DNA of 64,000 nucleotides. Source: Nitzschia sp. DOCU1. Lineage: Eukaryota > Bacillariophyta > Bacillariophyceae > Bacillariales > Bacillariaceae. The stretch covers positions 2,418,001 through 2,482,000 of the forward strand of contig OX595991.1 in assembly GCA_951394045.1 (NCBI GenBank), in the 5' to 3' direction. Below, in pieces: positions 9,394 to 19,043 of this stretch (its first letter is position 1; every line of letters starts with the position of its first letter). The notes below the pieces were generated by a model. The model saw only the letters and a list, made by a program, of their open reading frames with translations, was not told the DNA's origin and ran no database searches. The position numbers and the translations under genes are program-made.

Positions 9394-10050
9394 ATGCGTC
9401 AATCTTTGCATCTGGTACTCGCTCTCGGGGTGTTCCCATCCAGAATCACAACCACCTCCGCGTTGCTTGCGAGTCGTACACCAACGCGTTCTTGGCGACG
9501 ACTACCGCTTCTCAGCAATAGACAATTTTTGAGCTCGAAAGCCTCGGGTGATTCTGTATCAAATGGAGATTCAAAAAGGCTCTTCCCCGAAGAAATCAAT
9601 ATTCTGTATGATTCCAAATGCAACGTTTGTCGGTGGGAAATGGAGTGGCTCCAACGTCGGGATCGTGAGCTTGTGAACCCATCATCGCCCAAAATTCGTT
9701 TGACGGATCTGGAGGATCCTCGGTTTGATCCATTGGATCCTATCAACGGTGGGGTGGACTACGCCAAAGGGATGCAATCCATGACGGCTGTCACTGCGGA
9801 CGGAAAAGTCGTCCAAGGGGTCCCAGTATTTCGTCTGGCGTATGAACAAGTCGGTTTGGGCTGGCTGTTTGTAATTACACAGTGGCCAATTATGAAGGGA
9901 CTGTTTGACTTTGGATACAAGATTTTTGCCAAGTATCGAACAGTATTCACTCGCGGAACAAGAGTCGAAAGCTTGATTGAGGCATACGAGCAAAAGATGT
10001 CATTAGAAGCCAAGCAACAGGCTGACGATTGCCAAAGTTGCAAGTCGTGA
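9394..10050 (+). CDS. DCC-family (DUF393) thiol-disulfide oxidoreductase-like protein, organelle-targeted
   Basis: 218 residues, single exon. Residues 1-50 form a hydrophobic then Arg/Ser-rich presequence (plastid or mitochondrial). The DUF393 signature follows: INILYDSKCNVCRWEMEWL at about 68-86, with the family's D-x-x-C-x-x-C as C76 and C79. Later family features are MQSMTAVTADGKVVQGVPVFRLAY and the hydrophobic VITQWPIMKGLFDFGYKIFAKYR. Members of this family are predicted thioredoxin-fold proteins with a redox-active or metal-binding cysteine pair, but the substrate is unknown. The C-terminus carries a further CQSC pair. Function beyond a likely redox role is not established. Confidence 0.8.
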   Translation: MRQSLHLVLALGVFPSRITTTSALLASRTPTRSWRRLPLLSNRQFLSSKASGDSVSNGDSKRLFPEEINILYDSKCNVCRWEMEWLQRRDRELVNPSSPKIRLTDLEDPRFDPLDPINGGVDYAKGMQSMTAVTADGKVVQGVPVFRLAYEQVGLGWLFVITQWPIMKGLFDFGYKIFAKYRTVFTRGTRVESLIEAYEQKMSLEAKQQADDCQSCKS

Positions 10051-10488
10051 AAAATGCATCGAGTCTATGATAGCGACAGCGTCAAGTGCAGAGGCGTTGT
10101 TGAACCTTGTCTAGAGAAGGGACTCAAGGTAGCGGGAGCTGGAACTGGCTCAGACAAGCATATTCTTGGTCAAGCGTGCACTGCAACAAACAACTATGGC
10201 ATTCTGCTCGAACGCTTACTGAAGGGAATGAAGAACGATGACTGCTTTATGGTGGTATCCACGAACTTCCTAGACTATTAGCACGGTTTATCATCCATGA
10301 ACAAAAATAATGCTACTTTTGTTGACCTCCAAATCACAGCAATGTAAGTTTCTATACTAGAGCCCTTGTAAAAGCAATGCCATGACAGGAATCGATTTAG
10401 TTGCGGCTTGAACCGAAATGGCACTAAAATCTCCCACCCTAGGAACCGACTGACCCTTCCGAAAAGTGGTCGGGGAATAGTGCCCTTT
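10051..10488. other. Intergenic, convergent region
   Basis: 438 bp between the stop codons of two convergent genes. A 75-codon frame (10054-10281, plus) begins directly after the DCC stop and has no recognisable family; it is probably 3' UTR. No RNA gene seen. Confidence 0.3.
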
Positions 10489-12319
10489 CTAGTTGCCATG
10501 AACGGCCCGCAGTTCCTCAAGTTTCTCCATGGTTCCAGTCTCGACGAATTCCTTCATTTTCTCTGCAGAAGACTTGCCGATTCCAGGGACCTTGGTTTTG
10601 CCCTTGGAAAAGGAAATGGCGTTCTCGGCCGTCACCTCATCGGGTATCTTCTGGATGGCGGCCGCGATCTTTTTAAAAGCTGTGCCTTTCATGGCATCTC
10701 CTCCTGTACAAGTTCATTGTTGGATCAGACACAGGGACAGCACGTCAGTCAGATGAACAATCGTTGCAAAACAGACGCATATGATTGCTCATTCGAGCAA
10801 GCAAGCAAACATACCTTTATAGTACAAAGTAGACAGCTCCGACATTGCAAGAACTAGTGCGGCATTTTTGGGATTTTCACACGAGTTCTCCAGTGCTGCA
10901 ATGGTGGCATCTTTCTTTTCCTCCTTGACGTTTTTGAAACCATACTTTCCCACTACTTCTTCCATAATCTCGGTTGCACTCTTGTCCTTGAGACGCGCCA
11001 CGATGGGCCCTAGCTCACGTGCGGCATCGCGCTCTGGAAGATCCAACTTGTCTTGGACCAGCTTGACAAGCTCCTTGGTGGCCTGCTGGAGTCCCTTGGC
11101 AGATCCTAGATCCCACTTACAAGCCGCCACCGCATCCATCAAGGCCTTGGCTTCGGGTCCGACAGAAGCAGTCTTGCCCTTTGCCTCGTCCAATTGCTTG
11201 CTAATTTCATCCTTTTGCTCTTGGGTAGGTTCGGACGTATACCATGGGTGTACACGAAGGCTTGGATCGGTTCGCTTGCCGGTAAAGCCACAGGGCAAGC
11301 TTATTTTAGTCGATTCGTCAAAGCGACCACGGCAATGCACCGTTTCGTAGTCCCCCTCATTGAATTTGAGAGATCCCTGGTCAAGCGGACAAGTACCGAG
11401 ACGTCCATTGACTCGACCATCGATGACTTTGAAGAGAACAAATTCCCTCTTTCCCATGAGAACCTGCTTGTTCCAGCTAAAAATGAAAGCAAAAGAGTGA
11501 GAAGCATTCTCATTCGTTGTATTCTTCTTGTCACCACCAGCAGACAAGCAACGTACCGCAATTCGTCCTTGAGTTCCCCCATCGAGCTCTTTGGCATTGT
11601 CTTGTAGACTTGCACCATTCGAGCAAACTCGTCGTCATTGCTGCTGCTCTCACTGCCTTTTTCTTGTTTCACCTTTTTCGTGGCGGGAGATTTGGTGGGA
11701 GCTTGAAAGTCTCCTGAATCGGCCGCACTGACGACACGTTCCATGAGAGATAAATCACCCGCTCCATTCTCATTCTCATCATGTTCTCGTTTGACCTTCT
11801 TCTTGCCACCACTTGCAGCAGCAGCTTCTAGTAGTTTCACAATTTCGTCGTGTGGAATTTCCACGTCGGCACTCACTTCCACATAATCTTCTACAAATTC
11901 TGTAATGGTCACGTGCTTGAGTTTGCGTGGAAGTTTAAAGCAGTCGACATGGTGGTGGGATGCCATATCGTAGGATTTGGCGCTGTCGGGATTCGCAGGA
12001 ACGGTCAAGGTCATGCGAAGATCATCCTTGGCAATGATTTCCTTGCAAGTTTTGCACTTGGCGCGATTGGATTTGGATTTCTATAATAATGAAGTATTGA
12101 TAAAGATCATGATCATGGTTGTGGAAAGAGAGAAAAGGAGCAATAGTGAGAGCATGATAAACATGGAGACGACGATAGTTGCAGTCGTCTTGAGAAACTA
12201 TTTAACTCGTGGCGACGACTTGCTCTCACGCCGAGAGCAGATCGGCGACCACGGCCGTCGTCGACGACGACGACGATCCACAAACGACGTACCTCGATAG
12301 TATAAGTAGTGTCCGCCAT
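10489..12319 (-). CDS. PARP-type zinc finger / PADR1-like / helix-hairpin-helix DNA-binding protein
   Basis: Four exons on the minus strand, 12319-12293, 12080-11557, 11476-10815 and 10703-10489, give 475 residues; all junctions are GT-AG and keep frame. Residues 10-95 are a PARP-type zinc finger with ligands C18, C21, H53 and C56, known to recognise DNA strand breaks. A Lys/Glu-rich linker with nuclear signals follows. Residues 184-260 resemble the PARP1 PADR1 zinc domain (WNKQ...DGRVNGRLGTC...PC), but the second cysteine position is aspartate. The C-terminal 60 residues form a helix-hairpin-helix (KVPGIGKSSAEKMKEF) like the DNA polymerase beta N-terminal domain. No WGR or ADP-ribosyltransferase domain is present. 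A nuclear DNA-damage or nick-binding role is inferred. Confidence 0.8.
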
Positions 12320-12753
12320 GGTGGTGGTAGATGATCGAGCAGAAGATAATCAATGAAACAAAAGCCTAGAGTGAGAACAATGCCGTGGGTATGCGATTGA
12401 ATTTGATCTCGAAAGCAGCGGGTTCTCGAGGTGCGTGTGGGAGTGAGAACAATGCTATCGCGATGGAATGTGATCCTGGCGGGTTTCGCGGTGGCAGGCA
12501 CGGTAACGATCTTGGACGACTCATCCGACCAACGGTTGACACCTCACCCTCGGAGGGACTTTTTCATGCCATGGTTGGGCTTCTCATTTTCACGCGATGC
12601 GTTCCGTGATCTGGCGAGATCCCTCGCGCATCGATGATCGTGTCTCCGGCGCTGGCACATCAACACCACAACATCCGAACCCAACAAGTATATCTATCTT
12701 TTCCATACCCTCTACTAATATTGTTATCATCACAAACGGAGTAATTTGCTACA
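12320..12753. promoter_or_regulatory. Divergent spacer, PARP-finger gene / PNPOx-like gene
   Basis: 434 bp between divergent start codons. It contains a 61-codon plus-strand frame, listed separately at 12452-12637. Otherwise it must carry both promoters; no motif is obvious. Confidence 0.3.
12452..12637 (+). CDS. Possible small membrane protein (uncertain)
   Basis: ATG to TGA, 61 residues. The N-terminus has a hydrophobic helix (VILAGFAVAGTVTIL) after a short basic start, followed by a charged C-terminal half (SRDAFRDLARSLAHR). This layout fits a small inner-membrane or mitochondrial protein, but nothing else supports it. It lies in the promoter region of the PNPOx-like gene and could be an upstream ORF or chance. 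Confidence 0.2.
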   Translation: MLSRWNVILAGFAVAGTVTILDDSSDQRLTPHPRRDFFMPWLGFSFSRDAFRDLARSLAHR

Positions 12754-13820
12754 ATGTTATCTCGGCTAGCAACGACAACGACACTGATGCGATCGCGGGC
12801 ATGCCCCTCGATTATTGCCAAGGCATACTTTGCGACCAAAAAGCCGCCAGGCACGGATCCATTGTTGGTCATTCGTGATGAATGCCACAAACGAAAGTTA
12901 TGTGACGAGTTTGGCCTTCGACGACCTGGAGTACATTGGGTATTTTCAGTAGCAGTCACTCCCGATGATCCCAGTCAGGTGTGTATATTGAAGAAAATTC
13001 ACAATTTTGCCATCGGATCGCAAATCAGGAATTTCAAATCGCGGCGATATTCTACCGACGACCTACTCACATCGTTTTATTTTCTTACCCTTCTTACCCA
13101 CCCACTACTTTCCCCCACTATTAGCCACCTAATTTACGTACAGTCGGTGTCCAACGCATTTCGCCTGATGGCATTGATTTTGTCATGAAAAAGGGAAGTG
13201 GCACTTGCGATTCATTGGCAGCCGGTCGACCCATTGCGATTTTGCATTTGCAAGGACGGTACATGCCGGGGGAAGTGGCGGAACAATGGAGAGGAGAAGG
13301 ATATTGTGAACGACTTCCATTGGATGATTTGATGCATTTGCTTCCGCATTATACCATTGCCTCCATGGTTAGTTCGAAACGAATTGAAAAGGAAAAGGCG
13401 GGAATGCTGGCCTTGTCGGAGGGGGTACGTTAGTTATTGTGATGATGTGAAAAATTTTGTGGAATAGTCGCTGATGGTTCTTTCTTTTTTGTAGGATCGT
13501 CCCACCATGGAGAATAAGAGCCATGCTACGGAGATTATGCAAAAGACTCGATTGGAGTTGGAGAACGGCGATATTACCAACGAAGAAATTGACGCTTCCA
13601 TTCGAGTAAGTAATAAAAGATGGATCGCAGACATGGTGGTCGCCGTATTCGGCTTCTTACACTCTTTCTTTTATTACTATTATAGGCTTTTCGTTTCCAC
13701 CCAAAACGATTGGAGTGCATGATTGGGGGACCCGACTCGATTCTATGGGAACGATGGGAGTGGTCCAAGGACGAGGCAACTCAGCAGTGGAAGGACGCGA
13801 CACCATTATTGTCTCATTAA
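12754..13820 (+). CDS. Pyridoxamine 5'-phosphate oxidase-like flavin-binding protein, mitochondrial presequence
   Basis: Four exons, 12754-12978, 13125-13424, 13495-13605 and 13686-13820, all phase 0, give 256 residues. Residues 1-28 are basic and hydroxylated with no acidic residues, typical of mitochondrial import. The middle follows the PNPOx split barrel: a strand pair ISPDGIDFVMKKGSGTCDSLAAGRPIAILHLQGRYMPG, then the QWRGEGYCERLP strand and the helix with HYTIASMVS. The C-terminal exon AFRFHPKRLECMIGGPDSILWERWEW corresponds to the FRV-P-EFW-G-RLHDR end of PNP oxidases. Members bind FMN and oxidise pyridoxamine or pyridoxine phosphate, or use related flavin or F420 chemistry. Whether this one makes pyridoxal phosphate is not shown. 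It converges on ERV1 with 54 bp between stops. Confidence 0.6.
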
Positions 13821-13874
13821 GAGTGGTCATTCGTTCATTCATTCTTTCTATAGCGCTGCATTACTAAAAAATGA

Positions 13875-14529
13875 TCAATGGCATTTTGGATTCGTCGACT
13901 TGCGCCACCGTTCGTCCAAGTCCTTCATGTTGCAGTCAAAGATTGGCTTGCCTAGCTTTTGATTGACTCGGTTATGTTGATCACAAAGCCATAAACATAG
14001 ATCTTTTCTAGATTCCGTGCTGAAGATAAGGTGGCAATGCAAGGGAACAGGGTTAGGACTATCTGACTCTCCGAATCTTTCCGTGTCACTGCGGCAACTT
14101 ACGCTGGCGGTGTCTTTTTGATTTCCTCTTGAAAATCTGTTGCACACCAAGGACAAGGATAAAAGAGGGCTAATGCCTGAAAGAAGCCGTTCATTTTTTG
14201 CTTTTCATCCGTGGAAGGCTTGTCTGGGTACCAGGCGGCCTGAAAAAAGTAGTGGGAAGGATCCAGGTCCCGTCGTTGTGAGATTTTCGTTGATTGTGTG
14301 AAGATGTTGCAACACATTTTCATACACGCACCATTGTATGCAGTAGTTTCCAAGATGATCGTCCCAAATCCGCGCTTCGTGGAGGGCACTCGACCTTTTT
14401 CTTGGCGGCATGTTGCTGACTGAGGGCCTGAAATTCCTCCATGGATTTTGGCAGAGCTTGCTTGATGTCATCGCACGCCGGTCGCTCGCAATCTTCCTCT
14501 CCAAACCATCCCTCTTTTTGTTTAGCCAT
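13875..14529 (-). CDS. ERV1: FAD-linked sulfhydryl oxidase ERV1/ALR
   Basis: Three minus-strand exons, 14529-14332, 14239-14103 and 14019-13875, give 159 residues. The ERV/ALR core starts at LGRSSWKLLHTMAAWYPDKP. The redox-active pair is C95-P-W-C98 (YPCPWC), followed by HN in DQHNRVNQKLGKP and the structural disulfide pair C124-x16-C141 (FDC). FAD binds in this core. The enzyme passes electrons from Mia40 or substrates to cytochrome c or oxygen during oxidative import into the mitochondrial intermembrane space. A CX4C pair near the N-terminus (C14, C19) may be the shuttle disulfide; plant Erv1 instead carries such a pair C-terminally. It is divergent from the transporter gene. Confidence 0.93.
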
Positions 14530-14897
14530 TGCGATAGCCGTATTGAATCGATAGAATTGTTGTGTTGTTGTAATAGTAGGAATGAATAGGAACCGTGGCG
14601 GTGATATCGACGACGAGATGCTATGTTGATGCCTGCAGTTCCCATCGCGATAGACGAGTTGCGATCGGGTTTCGGAAGCATTCGATTACGTCACTCGTCG
14701 GGCGTGCTCGTAGACAGGAGCGGCTGGCGCGCAAAGCACATGCAGAGGCAAACTCGCGCCAAATGACTCTTCATTTGGGGGCGCGTTTTTCAAAGGCACA
14801 CCCCCTCAAAACCTTCCTTTCTTTCCTCTTTCACGATGACATCCGCTCACAACTACCCAAGAATATTCCTCATAATTCTGTCGTCGAGAGAATCACC
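14530..14897. promoter_or_regulatory. Divergent promoter region, ERV1 / MFS transporter
   Basis: 368 bp between start codons. The plus-strand frame of the transporter is open across much of it (from 14595), but the predicted residues are basic and unlike an MFS N-terminus. The Kozak-like CACCATGG at 14898 is preferred as start. Confidence 0.3.
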
Positions 14898-16553
14898 ATG
14901 GATCTGTCTAGCTCCAGAGAGACTCTGGAGACTCCCCTACTATCCTCCGAAACATCACCTCCGAGAATGCATGAAAATGATGGTCAAGAGGTCGAAGAAA
15001 ATGATTCAAATTCTACCGAGGCATTGCACCGGGACTCTTCCCCCGCCAGCGTCAGCGATGCCTGGTATCACAATCCCTACCAAATCATGGCGATGATATC
15101 GAATTACTCAACGTCCTATAATGTGGTCAATATATCCTTGGTCTTGCCAATTTTGAAGCAACTTCAAGAAAAGTCCTCTTCGGAAGATCAAGCCGCATGT
15201 GCGTCATCGTTGCTAGCAGGAATGGTAGTCGGCCAGCTGGTCGGTGGAGCTCTGGGAGATTCCTTCTTGGGACGACTGGGTGCGCTCAAGGTGGTCATGA
15301 CTCTTCAAATTATTGCCAGTCTGTTTAGTTCCTTGCTTTCCATAAGCCATGGGGACATTTATATCAAATTGGCATTGTGCCGATTTTTTCTGGGAATCGG
15401 TGCCGGAGGGGTGTACCCGTTGGCCGCCGTCTTGAGTGCAGAACACGGCAAATCATCACCTTCTTCTGCCTCGTCATCAGGCAGTGCAGATCAAGTCCAA
15501 CGTGTAGTCTTGACCTTTAGCACGCAGGGTCTGGGATTCGCGACGGTTCCTCTAGTTGCTGTGCTCCTGTTGTACACTACCAGCAACCTCAACGTCACTT
15601 GGCGACTGCTGTTGGGATTGGGTTGTGTTCCTGGTCTGGTTATGATGATCATGCAGTGGCATATGTACAAGCACACTCATAGTCGAGGTACGGCTGTTCT
15701 CACGGATGAGCCCGGTGAGGAAGATGTTCTTCATACCGGAGAGACTGCGGTGCACCACGAACCCATAGCTCCTTTTGCAATCGAGGGCGACGACACGCAC
15801 GAAGTGGTGCCGCGACGTGTGGGCTGGTGGGAAGCCATTCGTAGCGAGCCTGGGCTAGGTCGAAAAGTCGTTGGCACTGCTGGGACGTGGTGTCTCTTTG
15901 ACATTTTGTTTTACGGTAACACATTGTTTCAACCTATTGTGGTCGAAGCCGCCTTTGGATCAACACACGCCGATAGTCCCATCGATTTGCTTCAAAAGAC
16001 CGCCGTGAACTCTTTGATTTTGACGAGCATTTCTCTTCCTGGCTACTTTGTGGCTGGATTACTTATTGGAAAACGAACAGGGTGTGTCACCCAGACTCCT
16101 CGCTATGTCATGTTGCAAGGCTTTGCTGCTATGAGTATTCTCTATTGTACGATTGGATCCAACTGGAGTTATTTGAGGCGATATCCGGCCGGTTTGGTTA
16201 CTCTATATGGGTTGACCTTTTTCTTTGCTAATTATGGGCCCAACACGACTACTTTCATATTGCCAAGTCTGTTGTACTCACCAGACTGCCGGTCGACATT
16301 GAATGGTATCAGCGCGGCGGCGGGCAAGCTAGGGGCGCTGTTGGGGGCGACGCTCTTTGCCCCAGCGGCAAATGAATGGGGAGATGATATTGTCATGCTT
16401 ATTTGTTCGGGTGTGGCTGTTGTTGCCTTTGTGGTTACTTGGGGCTTTGTGCCTAGAGTAGGATATGATTCAACACCACCGCACCCCCTCGAAGTCGACA
16501 TTCCAGAGGAGGAGGAAGAGCCACATGCCGATGCGACGTTCGAATCAGCTTAG
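14898..16553 (+). CDS. Major facilitator superfamily transporter, PHT1-like phosphate/proton symporter group
   Basis: Intronless, 551 residues from the ATG in CACCATGG. A cytosolic acidic and Ser-rich N-terminus (about 60 residues) precedes about 12 membrane helices. The loop 2-3 signature GGALGDSFLGRLGALK matches the MFS G-D-x-x-G-R motif. The fourth helix FFLGIGAGGVYPLAAVLSAE resembles the GIGIGGDYPLSA signature of PHT1 phosphate symporters, with Val in place of the Asp that is important in those proteins. A long charged central loop (about 260-315) separates the two halves. Family placement is good; phosphate as substrate is inferred and weakened by the Asp loss. It converges on the next gene with only 10 bp between stops. 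Confidence 0.8.
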   Translation: MDLSSSRETLETPLLSSETSPPRMHENDGQEVEENDSNSTEALHRDSSPASVSDAWYHNPYQIMAMISNYSTSYNVVNISLVLPILKQLQEKSSSEDQAACASSLLAGMVVGQLVGGALGDSFLGRLGALKVVMTLQIIASLFSSLLSISHGDIYIKLALCRFFLGIGAGGVYPLAAVLSAEHGKSSPSSASSSGSADQVQRVVLTFSTQGLGFATVPLVAVLLLYTTSNLNVTWRLLLGLGCVPGLVMMIMQWHMYKHTHSRGTAVLTDEPGEEDVLHTGETAVHHEPIAPFAIEGDDTHEVVPRRVGWWEAIRSEPGLGRKVVGTAGTWCLFDILFYGNTLFQPIVVEAAFGSTHADSPIDLLQKTAVNSLILTSISLPGYFVAGLLIGKRTGCVTQTPRYVMLQGFAAMSILYCTIGSNWSYLRRYPAGLVTLYGLTFFFANYGPNTTTFILPSLLYSPDCRSTLNGISAAAGKLGALLGATLFAPAANEWGDDIVMLICSGVAVVAFVVTWGFVPRVGYDSTPPHPLEVDIPEEEEEPHADATFESA

Positions 16554-16563
16554 TGGAAGTGTA

Positions 16564-17808
16564 TCACTGTGACACGACAAATGTGACCACGCAACGATTC
16601 CGTCCGTTGTAACTATCGGCATCATTGTCCTTGGTCGCCTTTTTACTGGAAGGCAACTGGAAGTCACGCGGCGGAATATGAGCTTGCGCCACGATCTCAA
16701 AATCGTTTCTGGAGAATAAAGTAGAGTCGTCTATTCTGGTCACAAAGGCACAGGGAATGCCAGAAGCTAGTCTAGCACGAATCGATTGGAGGATGCGGAC
16801 GTTTTCGTCCACGTATTCAATACTGTTAACGCCCCAGGGAAGATTCGCGACGACGCAGTCCGGTTGTTCCGATCCGTCAATCGGATGACTACTATCCTTG
16901 CATTCCACGTGCGCCCTGGCTTGAACTTGGTCCTCCCCAAACAAATAAACTAGATTCCGATGGGTCCCCTGGGCACACTGTGAATTGACATCGTAGCCTT
17001 CCACTCGCCACCCTCTTTCCATCGCAAACGCCAAGAAAGTTCCACTGCCACATGTTGGATCCAACAAAAGTGCGGATTTGGGAAGAAAAGTTCCAAGAAC
17101 GTCCACAATCGTTTCGGCTGCCTTTTGGTTGATTGCCGAGCTGTAGGGAAAGGGGCGTTGGGGCCAGCGATTTTCGACCATCGATGATGGCGACAACGAG
17201 GACGTTCTCAGATCCATCTTTCGACCCAGGATCATCATCGATCCTGAGGCCATCCTGACATCAACTACTAGAAGTGAATCAGTACTTTGCTGTGGATCAA
17301 GTGCTGGGGACGTCGGCAAGGCCTGTGCTACCGAGCAGAGTAGTGTCTTCATGGAATATGTCGTTGGCCTAGATTTCTTGGTGTCCGAACCAGCGTCCTC
17401 AAGTCGCAAATAGTCCAAGACCCATCCTTGTTGCAGATATAAATCCCCGTTGCTCCTCACTCTTAACGCCTTGACAAAATCACCGGCATTTTCCGCTTGA
17501 TGGATCACTTCCAAAATCCAATCGCAACGTCTCAGGCTAGATGGAAGGGATTCAACATTGGATGCCTCGAAGAGTTCAGGGGCAAGATTTGCGAACTTCA
17601 ACAAAGTAGCACCAGTCGATCGGTCTACCAATAATCGTGAGACTGAAAAGTTGAAGGCTTTGGCCTGGATTTGGACCTCGGCGTATTGCAATTCTGCCAA
17701 CTTGAATGTCTCGGATGTCTTGGCGAGAAAGGTAGTTGACAGGGTGTCGGCGGATCCGACGCAGAGCAGTAGTAGGGATACTACAGCCAACATTCCATTC
17801 ACAACCAC
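16564..17808 (-). CDS. TRM11/RlmL-like RNA guanine-N2 or adenine-N6 methyltransferase
   Basis: Intronless, 414 residues. The C-terminal half is a UPF0020-type Rossmann methyltransferase: the RPFPYSSAINQKAA lead-in (about 219-231), SAM motif I DPTCGSGTF at 250-258, acidic motif GYDVN, and catalytic motif IV NLPWG at 322-326. This combination is used by TRM11, THUMPD and RlmL/RlmKL enzymes, which methylate exocyclic amines of RNA bases. The N-terminal half has no THUMP domain that I can recognise. Residues 1-22 are hydrophobic and may be a signal or organelle presequence, so a plastid or mitochondrial rRNA/tRNA substrate is plausible. Target base and RNA are not shown. Confidence 0.75.
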   Translation of the reverse strand: MVVNGMLAVVSLLLLCVGSADTLSTTFLAKTSETFKLAELQYAEVQIQAKAFNFSVSRLLVDRSTGATLLKFANLAPELFEASNVESLPSSLRRCDWILEVIHQAENAGDFVKALRVRSNGDLYLQQGWVLDYLRLEDAGSDTKKSRPTTYSMKTLLCSVAQALPTSPALDPQQSTDSLLVVDVRMASGSMMILGRKMDLRTSSLSPSSMVENRWPQRPFPYSSAINQKAAETIVDVLGTFLPKSALLLDPTCGSGTFLAFAMERGWRVEGYDVNSQCAQGTHRNLVYLFGEDQVQARAHVECKDSSHPIDGSEQPDCVVANLPWGVNSIEYVDENVRILQSIRARLASGIPCAFVTRIDDSTLFSRNDFEIVAQAHIPPRDFQLPSSKKATKDNDADSYNGRNRCVVTFVVSQ

Positions 17809-18423
17809 CCCCTATTATAGATAACTTGCTAAGAAAGTATCCTCAAAGGATTCGAAGTTTCATACTGTGGAATTGTGATACAAGAGTAGAGAGTTGAGAA
17901 GCAAAAGCAATCCATTGTTGTTTTTTGCCGAGACACCAAAAGATCCTTTCGCACGCACGCACACGACGGGAGAGAGCCAATTGCGTGACTGACTGAAATG
18001 ACTGAAAGGATGCTCTCTACGAGGCGCGCATAGAATGACGTCACCACCCCCGAAACAGTGGGATTCTCCCTACTGTAGCTAGTAGTTGTAGAGGTTTATA
18101 GACAACGTTGCGACAATATAATAGGCTTGACAATGTCTTATCCAAGGAATGCTGAGCTTGAGTCTGGGCGAAATAAGAAGCGATGGATCTTGCTTCGACA
18201 AAGCTACCGTTAGTAAGAAGCAATAGAGGGAGAAAAATTTCGCCCAGCTCGCGGGTTTGGCGGCGAAACAAGACTGGATCTGGACCAAAAATTGGTATCG
18301 CACCGCCGCAATGGACCTTCCAAGATACCGGTTTGATTGTAATCACTCTCTGACGAAAGGCTTGCAGTGTCGTAGTCATTTCTCGCAGCGGGCAAAGCAA
18401 CCGATAGGTACAAAGTAAGGAAC
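17809..18423. promoter_or_regulatory. Divergent spacer, RNA methyltransferase / ATX1
   Basis: 615 bp upstream of both flanking genes. A 130-codon minus-strand frame (18041-18433) overlaps the ATX1 start and has no family features, so it is not called. Promoters must lie here, but no clear motif is seen. Confidence 0.3.
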
Positions 18424-18910
18424 ATGACAACAACGAAATTCGACGTAGGCATGACTTGGTGAGTCAACGTTGTCAGAATATATTTTACCGAGCGAAGCGG
18501 AGGGGAAAAGTGTCCATCTCACCAGCCTTTTATGTCGCGTCGTTACAGTGAAGGATGCGCCGCTGCGGTCAAGCGCATTCTTGGAAAGATTGAAGGTACG
18601 AGTTAAGAGTCAGTCAGCGGGTCATGTCATGAGATTCCTAGTGTTGAATATAACGTGCCCTCCTGGTTTTTAGGAGTGAAGACTGTGGAAACCGATGTCC
18701 AGGCAAAATCAGTAGTGGTTGAAGCGGAGGACTCGGTGACACCCCAGTTCATGCTGGAGAAATTGGAAAAGGTATGAAATGGACTGGATCTCTGTGTAGA
18801 TGAAAAGGGATTATTATCGATCTGACAAAAGAGATTCGTGTCGCTATTTCAATATATATATATAGTGGGGACAAGCATCAGGCAAGCATGTGGCGTTGGC
18901 GGCGGTATAG
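18424..18910 (+). CDS. ATX1: ATX1/ATOX1-type copper chaperone (HMA domain)
   Basis: Four short exons, 18424-18458, 18549-18595, 18674-18771 and 18866-18910, give 74 residues. Introns are GT-AG in phases 2, 1 and 0. The first intron interrupts the metal site itself: exon 1 ends MTTTKFDVGMT plus two bases of Cys12, exon 2 opens with EGC. The complete motif MTCEGC (C12, C15) is the copper(I) site. GVKTVETD and KWGQASGKHVAL match the rest of the beta-alpha-beta-beta-alpha-beta fold, including the lysine loop near the metal. Such proteins carry Cu(I) in the cytosol to P-type ATPases of the secretory pathway. Exons are too short to stand out as ORFs. Length equals the family norm. Confidence 0.9.
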
Positions 18911-19043
18911 GGAGCATCGACCCTCGCAATCAGCGACCGGCATATGTTCTTTCATGGCTATAACGAGTGAAATCCTGTGCTTGTGGCTTCATTTAGACAT
19001 CACGTTGAACTGATAGTTTGCCTGAAGCAATTAATCCGAATAT

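Noticed and set aside
10054..10281. 75-codon frame just after the DCC gene
   Set aside because: Starts within 4 bp of the stop, no recognisable features; most likely 3' UTR.
18041..18467. Minus-strand frames of 130 and 85 codons, one with a signal-peptide-like start
   Set aside because: They are antisense to ATX1 exon 1 and its promoter, and the hydrophobic start has no supporting downstream domain.
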